The translations under genes and the position numbers were made by a program. Shown here one piece after another: positions 1 through 12,008 of a stretch of DNA of 64,000 nt; positions within the stretch are counted from its first letter, which is position 1; the number at the start of each line of letters is the position of its first letter. The stretch is taken from assembly GCA_009731375.1 (NCBI GenBank), contig BJOX01000180.1:117652-181651 (forward strand). The letters run 5' to 3'. The stretch is from Paulinella micropora (lineage: Eukaryota > Cercozoa > Imbricatea > Euglyphida). The notes below the pieces were generated by a model. That model had not been told where the DNA came from. It saw nothing but the letters and a program-made list of their open reading frames with translations, and ran no database searches.

Positions 1-143
<143 letters not shown>

Positions 144-413
144 GTTATTACTCAGTAGTACTTCCTTACTGTACCCTACATATCCCACAGCTACTGCAGT
201 GACTATGCTAGCTTTACATAATAATGCGGAAAGATTTTCAAGTGCACTGTCCCGAATACTTGTTTAATAAGAAAATAGTACATGCAGTAGCGGTGTAAGG
301 AAATACTACTTTATAGTCAACACTAGAAGTGATAAAGTAATCCCAAGTATAAAAGAAACTAATTGCAAATAACAACAATAATTAATATTTTTCTGTTGAA
401 ACGTGGATCTTAA

Positions 414-414
414 T

Positions 415-446
<32 letters not shown>

Positions 447-925
447 TGTATGTATGCATGTATGCATGCATGTATGTATGTATGTATGTATGTATGTATG
501 TAGGTAGGTAGGTAGGTAAGTATGTACGTATGTACTTATGTACGTATGCATGTAAGTGATGTAATGTACGTAGGCGAGGTAATGTATGCCCGTATGCAGG
601 CATGTATGTATGTATGTATGCATGCATGCATGCATGTGGGTATATATGTACGTATGTATGTATGTATGTATGTATATGTATGTATGTATGTATGTCTGTC
701 TGTCTGTCTGTATGCATGTGTGCTGTATGCATGTATGCATGTATGTATGTATGTATGTATGTATATATATGTATATATATGTATATATGTATTTATGTAT
801 TTATGTATGTATGTATGCATGTATGTATCTATGCATGTATGTATGCGTGCATGTTTTATGTATGTTTTGATTATGTATGTTGTATGTATGTATGTATGTA
901 TGTATGTATGTATGCAAAATGCTCC
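414..925. repeat. (GTAT)n microsatellite, interrupted
   Basis: Tetranucleotide array of GTAT units with GCAT, GTAC and GTCT variants. Long open frames reading Met-Tyr-Val-Cys or His-Thr-Tyr-Ile on either strand are by-products of the repeat, not genes. Confidence 0.95.
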
Positions 926-988
926 TGCAGTTCCCTAGGTCAGGTATAACACTCATCTTACTATAAAACGAATATAAAGAAAAAACAA

Positions 989-1660
<672 letters not shown>

Positions 1661-1727
1661 AGTAGTATAGGGTCGCACTTCGGCACACTTTTTCACGACA
1701 TACCACCGGCCACCACAGAGACACACC
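1661..1727 (-). repeat. Dispersed repeat terminus R1, copy 1
   Basis: A segment beginning AGTAGTATAGGGTCGCACTT and running into a block containing TTTTTCACGACATACC. The reverse complement is at 39571-39644, and the first part recurs at 63138-63165. The sharp start next to a microsatellite makes it look like the end of a dispersed element. No transposase is visible nearby. Confidence 0.6.
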
Positions 1728-1975
1728 CAGTGGTTTAGCTAAGGCATGAGTCTGGGTGCGTGACACCTATTATAGGTATAAAGGTGTATTCCCACAGCTC
1801 CCATTCTTTCCCATGATCATACTTATGCGTTTCCAGCCTCATTTGACTAGGTCAGAGTTATGAGATACCATATTAGCGTTTCAAAGAGCGGAAGATAGGA
1901 GAAAACCTCGACTACCAGATTTGCTTACTATTTCTAGTGAAGCTAGATTAGGAAGTATTTGTTCGATTAAAATTA

Positions 1976-2110
1976 GGTGGCAGCCTTCTGCACGTTCCAC
2001 CCCAGGTGTTTGTTGGCAGCCTTCCGCACGTTCCAACAGTTCACCTGATTTGGTGACAGCCTTCCACACGTCGCCAGTTCGTTTGTTCTGTGGTAGCCTT
2101 TCACACACCA
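1976..2110. repeat. Short tandem minisatellite, about 40-45 bp
   Basis: Four imperfect units share a core of the type GGCAGCCTTCYGCACGTTCCA, with progressive decay toward the right. Flanking unique DNA (1728-1975 and 2111-3469) has no protein I can recognise. Confidence 0.6.
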
Positions 2111-3469
2111 CGAAAAATGCTGAAAAAAAGAATGAGTGAATAAAGTTTAGCAAACTCTACGTTCACGCTTCAAGCTGTTAGACTACCTTACTAATCCGGA
2201 GTCAAACTTGCGGCTAAGTAGTTAATACTATCGTCTGCAGTCTAAACTTTATTAGACTGAGAACGCTCCAAGGAAAAGGGCGGGAACGTATTAGGCCGGG
2301 CACACGTAATGGCTGTTACGACACGCATTACATATGCCGGCCCGTACTGTCTATCCTAATTAATATATTAATAGGTCTAACCGTGACATCCGTTACTTTA
2401 TATTTCCATTTATTTCAGTACAAACTGTCATAACTAGTAGTTGTTACGTTTTCAACTGCCGTTAACAGATCAGTTTATTTCCCTTTAACTGTTGACTAGC
2501 TTTTTAGAAAATGTTGACTATCATAAGTTGACTCAAGTTTTTTCACCATATCTACGATCTAAACTTTATTTCTTTAGATAGCTTTTTCCGGTCCTAAGTC
2601 ATAATGTTTGATAGGTAACTTTGAATAGGCAACACACCGGGCCAGTTAAAGTGACATCATGATTTTACTTTATTTTTTCCAGACTGACTTGAACAAATCC
2701 AACTGCTACACAACTCGTGTTCGCATTTTGAAATATTCTCGTCAGTTCTCAGAATTTGCTTTGTCAAGTTTTCGAAAGCCGGGGACAAGTAGCCAGAGTC
2801 TTTCAAGAGAGTGTACTAACTTGAATAAACTAGCATTGACCATCCCAGCGTCTTTTGGTACCTACCCTGTTCTCGGAAGTATTTTGAGTTCCAATGACAG
2901 CCATGTGTGTATTCATCTGAATGCCGGTTGGTAATTTCCTCACAGGAGGCGCTCAGGAGGGTAGTCAAGACTTACAGCTCTACGAAAGGCAAGCGTTCTT
3001 AATTTATTAGGAGTAGTTCAAATTGTGTCAAAATCAATTCAAATTACATCATTTTACAATACATGTAATTCAATGTATTAATACTTCTAGTAATAGTTTG
3101 TTATGAATTCCAATAAGTTTGAGCTTAAAAAGTATATATTCGTTAGTACCGGCCCCTCTAACGGTCAACAACCTATCGCCATAGTACAGCACTTTGACTG
3201 GACCTTTACTAGGTCCATCCGCACCCAGTATTCATGGAAAATGCTGCCAACTACTCTGAAACAACTTCTTTTGATTAGTTTTTGAACATAGATTTTGGTT
3301 TCTGATCGAAAGTACAGGTAGAACTCGTATAATATATCAGGTCATTTTCCCTGGCTATAGTGGGGTTTTTGGAGTTTTGTAACAAAGCTTATGGATTCGA
3401 TCTTCAAGGGAACACATGCCAGCACCAAATACCTGTCCATCCTGCTCATTAGATGTCGGGACTCTCTGA
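2111..3469. other. Unique AT-rich DNA, no gene recognised
   Basis: Both strands were read. Open frames up to about 91 codons exist but have no domain, compositional signature or recognisable family. I see nothing supportable here. Confidence 0.5.
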
Positions 3470-4495
<1,026 letters not shown>

Positions 4496-4629
4496 TCGCG
4501 CCGACCTGCGGTTTTTCAATTCGATTCTTCTGAGCAGAGTGCGTGCGCTGCTGATGAGTGGCGTTTGCTGCTGCTGTACACTACTACTAGCAGGGGCAGG
4601 CTCTGGTCCTGCAACAGCGATTTCCCCTG

Positions 4630-4953
4630 CATACATACATACATACATACACACATACAGACATGCATACATACATACATGCATACATGCATACATACAT
4701 ACATACATACCTTGTGCTAATGCAGCACTGCTTTCCAACTCCGTGTCGACCAGAGACTCGCTCCTGCATACATACATACATACATACAAACATACATACA
4801 TACATACATACATATATACATACATACCTCTGCTCGTGTGTAAGGGAAGGCTCTTCCTCTTCCAGCTCTGCCAACAGTTGAGGTAAGCAAGTATATTTGT
4901 ATGTATGTATGTTCGTGTTTAGATTGAGTTCACACAGCGGTACAACGTAAAAG

Positions 4954-5001
<48 letters not shown>

Positions 5002-5026
5002 TTAAGTAAGTAAGTAAGCAATTATG

Positions 5027-5086
<60 letters not shown>
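4630..5086. repeat. (CATA)n, (AAGT)n and (GATA)n arrays
   Basis: Three tetranucleotide arrays separated by 30-100 bp of unique sequence. None is coding. Confidence 0.9.
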
Positions 5087-5087
<1 letters not shown>

Positions 5088-5213
5088 TACCTTCTTCACA
5101 AGATGAGGTAGAGTGTGATACATTGACGGACGCCTATGCGTGTACGTACGTGTTTATATGTAGGCATGTACCTGCATATGTCTGTCTGTCTGAGTGTCTG
5201 TGTCTTCATGCTC

Positions 5214-5560
5214 TGGTGGCACAAAAACCTAAAATCTCTGGTTTTTGTGCCACCCGGCGCCAAAACTTTTGAATCTCCGAAGAGAGCTCACCAAGAGGTA
5301 TCGGGTACACCAAACATCAGCCTGAAACTGCCTCTGATGTGCGCAAACGGCGCATGGTGGCGCAAAAACCTGCATTTTCTGGTTTTGAAGCCACCCGGCA
5401 CAACAGTTTTTATATTTCCGAAGAGAGCTCATCAAGAAGTGTCAGATACACCAAACACCCGCTAAATCCCTCCGGTGTGCGCAAACGGCGCCTGGTGGCA
5501 ATAAGACCTCACTTTTCTGGTTTGGGTGCCACCCGCGACCAAAGCGGGGCACGTACAATT
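5214..5560. repeat. About 140-bp tandem repeat, 2.5 copies
   Basis: Units start near 5214, 5356 and 5494 with GGTGGCRCAAAAAC-like sequence. Each contains a segment like CCGAAGAGAGCTCA and ends near a CAAACGGCGC box. Open frames through it repeat with the unit and are not taken as genes. Confidence 0.7.
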
Positions 5561-5668
5561 GCAGGGCTGGAGTTCCCGGGGGGAGGGCCCCCCGGACCCC
5601 CCCTTGCCAGTGGACAGTACGTTCAATTGCAGGAGGTACCGGCAAGTACTCCCAAAAAACAAGGAATG

Positions 5669-6440
5669 TTGGCATTCAGGACACTCCCCTAACGCAAATA
5701 TTTGCGTGAATTCCAAAAAAAATTATATCAGCATCAACATCGAGTCTGGGTTAGCCCCTGTCAACATGAGCTCCCAACTCCTCCTGGTTCACACAAACCA
5801 TAATTTATTCCGACGAGGGTGCAGAAAATAGGCTAAAAAACAAGGAACTTTCGCATTCAGGACACTCCCTAATGCAAATATTTGCGTGAATTCCAAAGAA
5901 ATTATATCAGAATCGAAATCCAGTCTGGGGCTAGCCACCCTGTCATTATGAGCTCCCAACTCCTCCTGGTTCACACAAACCAACATTTATTCCGACAGGG
6001 GTGCGAAAAAAACAAGAAATTTTGGCATTCAGGACACTCCCCTAACGCAAATATTTGCGTGAATTCCAAAAAAATCATATCAGCATCAGCATCGAGTCTG
6101 GGACTACATTCAGGGCACTCCCCTAACGCAAATATTTGCGTGAATTCCAAAAAAAATCATATCAGCATCAGCATCGAGTCTGGGACTAGCCACCCTGTCA
6201 ATATGAGCTACCAACTCCTCCTGGTTCCACAAGCCATGATTTATCGGGACAGGGGGTGCAATAATAGGCTCAAAAAACAAGGAATTTTTGCATTCAGGAC
6301 ACTCCCTAACGCAACGCAAATATTTGCGTGAAATCCAAAGAAATCATATCAGCATCAACATCGAGCCTGGGGCTAGCCACCCTGCAAATTTGAGCTCCTA
6401 ACTCCTCCTCGTTCCCACAAACCACGATTTTTAGGGACAG
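5669..6440. repeat. About 170-bp satellite with a 16-bp palindrome
   Basis: About five units, one shortened to about 80 bp (6032-6110). Each carries ACGCAAATATTTGCGT, a perfect palindrome, or a one-mismatch version, at 5692, 5872, 6045, 6126 and 6314. Next to it are conserved boxes such as AGCTCCCAACTCCTCCTGG. One unit has an extra AACGC before the palindrome. Confidence 0.75.
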
Positions 6441-6465
6441 GGGTGCGGAAATGTGGGGGGGTGGG

Positions 6466-6475
6466 NNNNNNNNNN
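6466..6475. other. 10-N scaffold gap
   Basis: Ten N in a G-rich stretch. This fixed length recurs eight more times in the window and probably denotes a gap of unknown size. Confidence 0.9.
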
Positions 6476-6718
6476 GGGGGGGGTGGGGGGGGGTACACAA
6501 TTTCCATTTCGCCCTCCCCCCAAACCCGCCACCCCCTACTCTCAACAACTTTCAGGGATAATAATAATGTTGTTGTTGTTTTGTCACGCACCGTCACAGA
6601 GAGAGACACATCGACCAGAGACGCAGCCCGGTCCAGTGAGACTTCGAGGTGTGCAGTCCGGTCCAGTGAGACTTCGAGATCTGTCAGACATACACAAGAA
6701 AACAACACTGACTAGGGC

Positions 6719-7092
<374 letters not shown>

Positions 7093-7335
7093 CTTACATG
7101 GCTCGGCGCCATGCGGGGTGGGGTCGTCCAGGGGTAAAGGACAGACGGTGAAAGCACAAGCAGAGGAAATGGCGTGGTGCCAACAGTATCGCAACTAGTA
7201 GAGAACAATACACACAACACACGAATCATTTTTTTACCACCACGATAAATATAAATACCCATATATAATATTTATATGCATAGAATATAAATATCTACAT
7301 ATTTATAAACATACACACACACACACACTATATAT

Positions 7336-7742
7336 ATGATCATTTATGTGTTGCGGACATGTCTATTCAAGTATTAAAAACAAGCATAGAAAAGACGAAA
7401 AACACACACATGAAGACAGAAAACACACCTTTGTTTTACAAAAACACACATAGATTTTACCAAAATACGACAAACTAAGCACACTAAGAGAGATTTGGAC
7501 AAAATAACGACAATTTTATATTTTTTATTCTAAAAAATATATATTAAATTTCATTTATATAAAATTGTCGTTATTTTGTCCAAATCTCTCTTAGTGTGCT
7601 TAGTTTGTCGTATTTTGGTAAAATCTATGTGTGTTTTTGTAAAACAAAGGTGTGTTTTCTGTCTTCATGTGTGTGTTTTTCGTCTTTTCTATGCTTGTTT
7701 TTAATACTTGAATAGACATGTCCGCAACACATAAATGATCAT
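7336..7742. repeat. Left terminal palindrome (putative hairpin telomere junction)
   Basis: Arms of about 185 bp, starting ATGATCATTTAT and ending ATAAATGATCAT, are reverse complements around position 7539. The centre (about 7521-7557) is AT-rich and asymmetric. Such a structure is expected when a covalently closed hairpin end is replicated or sequenced through. Telomere resolvases act on palindromic replicated-telomere junctions of this general kind. The outer edge abuts a (CA)n-(TA)n microsatellite. Confidence 0.85.
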
Positions 7743-7760
7743 CAAACCACAACAAATGGG

Positions 7761-7835
7761 GGACGCGGCGGTAGCCCACACTAATGGACGCGGCGGTAGC
7801 CCACACTAATGGACGCGGCGGTAGCCCACACTATT
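7761..7835. repeat. 25-bp direct repeat, three copies
   Basis: Unit of the type GGACGCGGCGGTAGCCCACA plus CTAAT. It is GC-rich within an AT-rich element. The right TIR has two copies. The start codon of the next small gene lies at the junction of the second and third units. Confidence 0.9.
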
Positions 7836-8000
7836 AAGGTAAACATACAAAAGGAGAACAATTTGCTTTTTGCTTTTGACAAAATGACAAAAGTGATCCC
7901 GTTGTCCAAAAATTGGTGGCGCGGTAAAAGTACTAACGATATTATTTTGCTAATTTATATGTTAGAGACATATAAACAATATATAAAAGGAATAATATGA
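7809..8000 (+). CDS. Hypothetical 63-aa protein in left TIR
   Basis: An ATG-initiated frame starting at a 25-bp repeat junction. The product has no recognised domain; it is mixed hydrophobic and basic with a WW pair in the middle. Its stop overlaps the ATG of the zinc-binding gene by 4 bp (ATGA), the compact spacing usual in small DNA viruses. An identical copy is at 30916-31107 on the minus strand. Being in the TIR, it is present twice per genome. Function unknown. Confidence 0.5.
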   Translation: MDAAVAHTIKVNIQKENNLLFAFDKMTKVIPLSKNWWRGKSTNDIILLIYMLETYKQYIKGII

Positions 8001-8221
8001 CGGAAGAAATAAAACACGAGAAGTGCGGGAAGTGTAAATGTTGGAGACTGCCCGTACAATTCTTGAATGACAAGGGACGGAGGTTGAAAACGTGCAGTGA
8101 TTGTAGGGTAAGGGGTGCGACAGAGAGGGCTAGGTATAAACACTATTGCCACACCTGTGGTTCAAACTACATCCGCGGACGTTATAGGGGTGTTTATTGT
8201 TGCAAGGAATGTGGGGTGTAG
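7997..8221 (+). CDS. Small zinc-ribbon-like protein in left TIR
   Basis: A 74-aa, Cys-rich basic protein. It has a CGKCKCW motif near residue 10, a CSDC motif near residue 33, then CHTCG near residue 50 and CCKEC near residue 68. These four cysteine pairs suggest two zinc-binding knuckles. Small proteins of this layout are common in PLVs and giant viruses and are often assumed to bind nucleic acid; here that is inference. It overlaps the preceding 63-aa gene by 4 bp. An identical copy is at 30695-30919 (minus). Confidence 0.7.
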   Translation: MTEEIKHEKCGKCKCWRLPVQFLNDKGRRLKTCSDCRVRGATERARYKHYCHTCGSNYIRGRYRGVYCCKECGV

Positions 8222-8992
8222 GTGGTAAGGTAGCAAGGCTAGATATAATGAAATAACTCTTATAAAGTATCCTTCTTTTTTTTCAAAGTCCTTTTTTTTG
8301 AAATGTTTATATTTTTTTTTCCAAAAAAGTTTGAAAAAATCTAAATTTTTTTGGAAAAAACTTAAAAAAAGATAACTTTTTTTGGATCTCATCCCTTTTT
8401 TATTTTTAGTCTCTTTTTAATAGGAGTGTTATTTTATCTATAATAAGTCTTATTATTGATTTGAGCAAAAAGTCCCCTTTTTTCCAGAAATAAGTTTTAA
8501 GTTCTTTGAAATTAATAGTAAGAGTTTTTATAAATAAATGAGGCTTAAAAAGGGGTCCGAAAAAACTTACTTATTTTTGGGTTAGGTTCTATTGACTGGA
8601 CAAAAAAGTTATTTTATATTTAAAAAAAATTCAATTGGCCCGTCAAAAATTTAAGTTTTAAGTAAATTTTTAAGGATATGCTATAAGTTGTTTTATTCAA
8701 TAAATCTCTTTATATTATATCTTTATTTATTTATATTTTCATTAAAATTCATTCAAAATAAGTAAGTAAAATAATAAAGTAAATAGTAAATAGAATTTCA
8801 TTGGAAATCCGCTTATAAGTCGTCCTCATTTTTTGATATAAAATCCTTTTTTTTTAATGGGGTCCGAAAAAATTAGAAGGTCTTCATGGAGGACCATATA
8901 AGGGCCATAACCAACCGACTTCAGCCGTGTCCGAAAAAAAATGTTTAATTTTGATTTATAAAAATATAGGACTTGTCTATTATACACTGAGG
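8222..8992. other. AT-rich non-coding part of TIR and recombinase leader
   Basis: Homopolymer-rich A/T sequence with no convincing gene; a 76-codon Lys/Phe-rich frame on the minus strand is a composition artefact. The boxes GGGGTCCGAAAAAA and GTGTCCGAAAAAAAATG repeat the element GTCCGAAAAAA three times (8555, 8861, 8928). These could be cis-acting sites in the terminal region. Confidence 0.5.
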
Positions 8993-10021
8993 ATGTGGAG
9001 CGAAGACGATAGAAAATTTGTTAGGCATTTAAGAGTTGCTACTACAGAAAATAAAATTTATGATGTTGTGTCCAACTTCTACGATAGTGAGTTGAAACCA
9101 AGTATTGCCTTTCATAATGCCATTATATCGCTATTTAGCACACCAACGAATGATGAAGAGGCACTTGAGGCACTAAAAGCCATATGCCCGAAATATGCTA
9201 TCGTGTATCCTAATTTGAACAGCAGAAGACAAAGACTTTCTGAGGTAAGAAAAAAAGCAATAGAACCTTATCAAAGTGAAAAGGTATATGAAATGATCAA
9301 ACTGGATAAATATTTTAATCTAAATGAAGACGAGCGGATTGATATCGTTGAGGGATATAAGAAAGATGTCAAAGCAAAAAATGAACAAAAAATACAGATT
9401 GATGTTCGTGATGTAATGGCTAAAATGAACGATATGATATTAAGTAATGACCCTTATCTTAAACTACTTGCTTTGATGATAGCAATTGGAGCGAGGCCCG
9501 TGGAAATATTTGATAAAAACACATACGAGTTGATACCAGATAAACCAAGTTGGTTGAGGGTAAATAATTTAGCAAAAAAGAGAGAAGGACAAGAAAAAAA
9601 TTGGACTGAGAGACCTGTCGTCCTTTTTACTCCTGAATTCGTAATTGAACAAGTAAATTCAATAAGGAACCACTTCAAAAAGAAAAAAGCAGTTATCATC
9701 AACAAAGAAGGCGTGCTTGATAAACAAAAGAATAATGAACTAAATAAAAGAATTATTAAAATCTTTCCTTGGCTATCGGAATACACACAGAAAAGCAGTA
9801 TGTTCCGAAAACTATATGCTAGTTTGTCATATAGTAATTTCGCCAATCCGAAAATAGAGAATTTTAATACATGGGTTTCAAATGTTCTTGGTCATGGTGA
9901 TATGTTGACTTCATTTAGTTATTCATGGGTTAATGTGGCCGACCCTGAAGAAATTAAGGCAGAAGGAATTAAAACAGAATTAGAGGAGTTAAGAAGAAAG
10001 ATAGATTTATGTCTGAATTGA
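8993..10021 (+). CDS. Tyrosine recombinase, candidate telomere resolvase (protelomerase)
   Basis: The first ATG (8993) gives 342 aa; the frame is open upstream into the TIR but without an ATG. Catalytic signatures of the tyrosine-recombinase family are visible: box I Arg in IGARPVEIF (R168), a Lys-rich beta-hairpin segment LAKKREG (about 194), FRKLY with Arg near 272, and LGHGDMLTSFSYSW with H301 and a Tyr nine residues later (Y310). The family cuts and rejoins DNA through a 3'-phosphotyrosine. Ordinary integrases and hairpin-forming telomere resolvases share this core. The perfect palindromes at both element ends make the resolvase role attractive, but that choice is inference. The frame ends in TGA yet continues open for 97 more codons (next entry). 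Confidence 0.75.
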   Translation: MWSEDDRKFVRHLRVATTENKIYDVVSNFYDSELKPSIAFHNAIISLFSTPTNDEEALEALKAICPKYAIVYPNLNSRRQRLSEVRKKAIEPYQSEKVYEMIKLDKYFNLNEDERIDIVEGYKKDVKAKNEQKIQIDVRDVMAKMNDMILSNDPYLKLLALMIAIGARPVEIFDKNTYELIPDKPSWLRVNNLAKKREGQEKNWTERPVVLFTPEFVIEQVNSIRNHFKKKKAVIINKEGVLDKQKNNELNKRIIKIFPWLSEYTQKSSMFRKLYASLSYSNFANPKIENFNTWVSNVLGHGDMLTSFSYSWVNVADPEEIKAEGIKTELEELRRKIDLCLN

Positions 10022-10315
10022 AATAATATTAATGAAACTGAAAGTGAAAACGGAGAAGAAGAAAGCAAATATCAACCATTAGGAAAAAAAGCAAGCAGAG
10101 ATGATAAGTATAAATTGCTCGAACAGATTTACAACGACCATGGGGGAATAATAACAAATATTAAACTACGACAATTAAGTAAGATTGGAGCCGTTATTGT
10201 TAATAAGTTTATCAAAGAGAAGAAAGAAGTGCCACAAGAAGAAACCGCGACAGAGGAAGTAAAAGCACCATTAAGAAGAAGCACGAGAAACAAAAACAAA
10301 AAGATTAATACTTAA
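10022..10315 (+). pseudogene. In-frame C-terminal extension of the recombinase after TGA
   Basis: Directly after the recombinase TGA (10019-10021), the same frame stays open for 97 codons to a TAA at 10313-10315. It has no in-frame ATG, so it is unlikely to be a separate gene. It starts acidic (NETESENGEEES), has a helix-turn-helix-like stretch (LRQLSKIGAVIVNKFI) and a basic tail (RRSTRNKNKK). This looks like a C-terminal DNA-binding domain cut off by a nonsense change. Readthrough or a sequencing error is also possible. Confidence 0.6.
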
Positions 10316-10377
10316 CAACGATTAAAGGCGGTTCGCCATATCTTGCTCTAATATTAGACTCTCGTCTGTAGCAATTA

Positions 10378-10651
10378 ATGGAACAGAGAGGAAGGAGAGG
10401 CACGACTGCGGCGGCACGGGTCGGCCTTCTAGGGACAGCGCACGCACCTTCTCGACCTGGCACGACTCTTGGTGGTGGTGTGTTAGGCTACGAAAACCGG
10501 GAGCGAGTTCCGCTCCGCACCTGTCATGAGCAAGAAAGGAGGGGCAGGGGAGAAGAGGCCAGCGGATGAAGAGAAGAAGGGGTACTTGAACAAGAGAGCC
10601 AAAACCATCGCGAATGAAGCGGCGGGTAGCCTCAGCATTGTGAAAAACTGA
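10378..10651. other. GC-rich island inside the AT-rich element
   Basis: Base composition jumps from about one-third GC to clearly GC-rich and returns at about 10651. The island contains a 41-codon frame on the plus strand (10526-10651). Its product has a bipartite basic motif (KRPADEEKKGYLNKRAK) like a nuclear localisation signal. The left part has no convincing coding frame. It may be an insertion of host or other viral DNA that truncated the minus-strand gene to its right. Confidence 0.5.
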
Positions 10652-10830
10652 ACACCATCTACATTATCAATATCAACTGCTATGATAGGTGGGTGTGATT
10701 GGAATGTGCGAGACAAACCGCATATATTACAAAATTCTTTTTTATAATCCTGCTGGGACATTTCTGAATAAACAAATGTCCTTATATGTCCAACTATATC
10801 ACTCGGCAAATCGTGTATTATTATTGGCAT
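10483..10830 (-). pseudogene. Hypothetical protein, probably truncated by GC-rich island
   Basis: The first 60 or so residues, from ATG at 10830, are AT-rich in codon use. They begin with an F-box-like stretch (LPSDIVGHIRTFVY), then a Cys pair (FCNICG). Beyond about residue 62 the frame runs into the GC-rich island, and the product becomes hydrophobic and low in complexity, as expected of non-native sequence. It is divergent from the fibre gene across 24 bp. Function unknown. Confidence 0.4.
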
Positions 10831-10854
10831 ATTTTATATAATATAAAATATAAA
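10831..10854. promoter_or_regulatory. Bidirectional AT-rich promoter candidate
   Basis: Only 24 bp, almost purely A/T and including TTTATATAATATAAAATA, separate the divergent starts at 10830 (minus) and 10855 (plus). It matches the TATAATATA-type motif found upstream of several other genes of the element. Confidence 0.5.
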
Positions 10855-11972
10855 ATGAACCTTTTTGGTCAAAGCACGAATACGCCATCTTCATCAACTA
10901 CATCATCATCTTCTTCTTTATCTATTGATAGTATTAAAGATGCTTTACCAACAACTNNNNNNNNNNACAAAATGTATTCACATATGGCATAAATACTCGT
11001 TTCTTTGACAAAACAGAAACAAACGGCGGGGTGGTATCGTCTGCTAATTCAATGGCGGTTTTAACGACATCCGCCTTAGGTAATTCAACGGCACAGATTA
11101 CGACTATTGAGCGAGCCAAATATAGAAGTGGTATGGGGTTAGTTGCTAGATTTTCCGCATTGTTTCCGTCATCTATCGCCGCAGATAGTTTCAATTGCGA
11201 TATTGGCATAGGCACACCAGCAGACAATTTATGTTTTAGACAATCAAGTTTGGGAATGTCTGTTGTAAGAACGGCGGGAAGTGTAGAAAATGTGGTCAGT
11301 CAATATGCGTGGAATGTTGATAAATGTAATAATACTGGAAACTTCCCCGCGATTGATTTTACCAAATTGAATGTGTTTGAAATAGTTGTTCAATATCTGG
11401 GTAGTGGTCAAATTACATTCAAAATAGAAAACCCGCGAACTGGACGAATGGAAGTAATTCATTCAATTAAATACGCGAGCACTGCTACAACTCCATCATT
11501 GGATCAGGCGGCGTTTGCGATTTATCCGAAGGCATATTCGTCAAGTCTTGGATCCGTTGTAATGAAAACTGCTAGCATGTTTTTGGCAGTTGAAGGGAAT
11601 ATTGATCGGACTATTGCTATAACTAATTCGTATGACAATGTTAAAACTATAGGAGCAACTGAAAATGCTATATTTACTATTAGAAATCGTGCCACATTCA
11701 ATAGCAAAACGAATTACAACATAATCTACTTTGAGAATTTGCATATAAGTAATTCTGATACTAAAACATGTATCGCGAGAATTATTCTTAATACCACATT
11801 GGGAGGAACACCTTCTTATTCAAATTACGATACAAACACATCGTTAGCAGAGGTTGATACGGCAGGAACTACAAGAACTGGCGGAAGTGTGATATTCGCA
11901 TATGTGTTGTCTGGTGGTTCATCCATATACATTGATTTATCTCNNNNNNNNNNTTTCATTAAACTGGATTGA
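10855..11972 (+). CDS. Fibre/spike-like virion protein
   Basis: Starts MNLFGQST with a Ser/Thr-rich leader, then an all-beta-looking body of about 330 residues. The segment YRSGMGLVARFSALFP followed by IGIGTPADNLCF resembles a domain recurring in surface or fibre proteins of algal giant viruses and PLVs. That resemblance is from memory of the pattern, not a search. The gene is crossed by two 10-N gaps (10957-10966, 11944-11953). The frame changes across the first, as expected if gap length is arbitrary. Ends at TGA 11970-11972. Its first residues resemble the start of the protein at 24562 (MNIFGR), suggesting a shared capsid anchor. Confidence 0.6.
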
Positions 11973-12008
11973 AGACCAAATTTAAACAAAAAAAAAACTT
12001 TTTTATGC

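Larger units (their letters stand above)
7336..8958 (+). repeat. Left terminal inverted repeat (1623 bp)
   Basis: The reverse complement is at 29958-31555. The match runs from the palindrome edge through two small genes and an AT-rich tract and stops at the sequence TTTTGATTTA just before the recombinase start. The left copy is 25 bp longer because it has three rather than two copies of a 25-bp repeat. A base difference at 7387/31200 shows that the copies are not perfectly homogenised. Confidence 0.95.

Noticed and set aside
382-949. Long frames reading MYVCMYV or HTYIHTYI
   Set aside because: Translations of (GTAT)n on both strands in several frames at once. Same for 42.0-43.1, 54.6-56.3 and 60.4 kb.
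7761-7835. CRISPR-like array from the 25-bp repeats
   Set aside because: Units are directly adjacent with no spacers, and the genome is eukaryotic/viral.
8162-8392. 76-codon Lys/Phe-rich frame in the TIR, mirrored at 30524-30754
   Set aside because: Overlaps the zinc-ribbon gene on the other strand and is otherwise A/T homopolymer translation.
10378-10569. 63-codon Arg/Gly-rich frame
   Set aside because: Lies in the GC-rich island with no domain; a shorter frame at 10526 looks more protein-like, and neither is certain.
11031-11972. Independent gene starting at 11031
   Set aside because: The start is GTG, and the frame is open upstream to the 10-N gap. It is the continuation of the gene starting at 10855.
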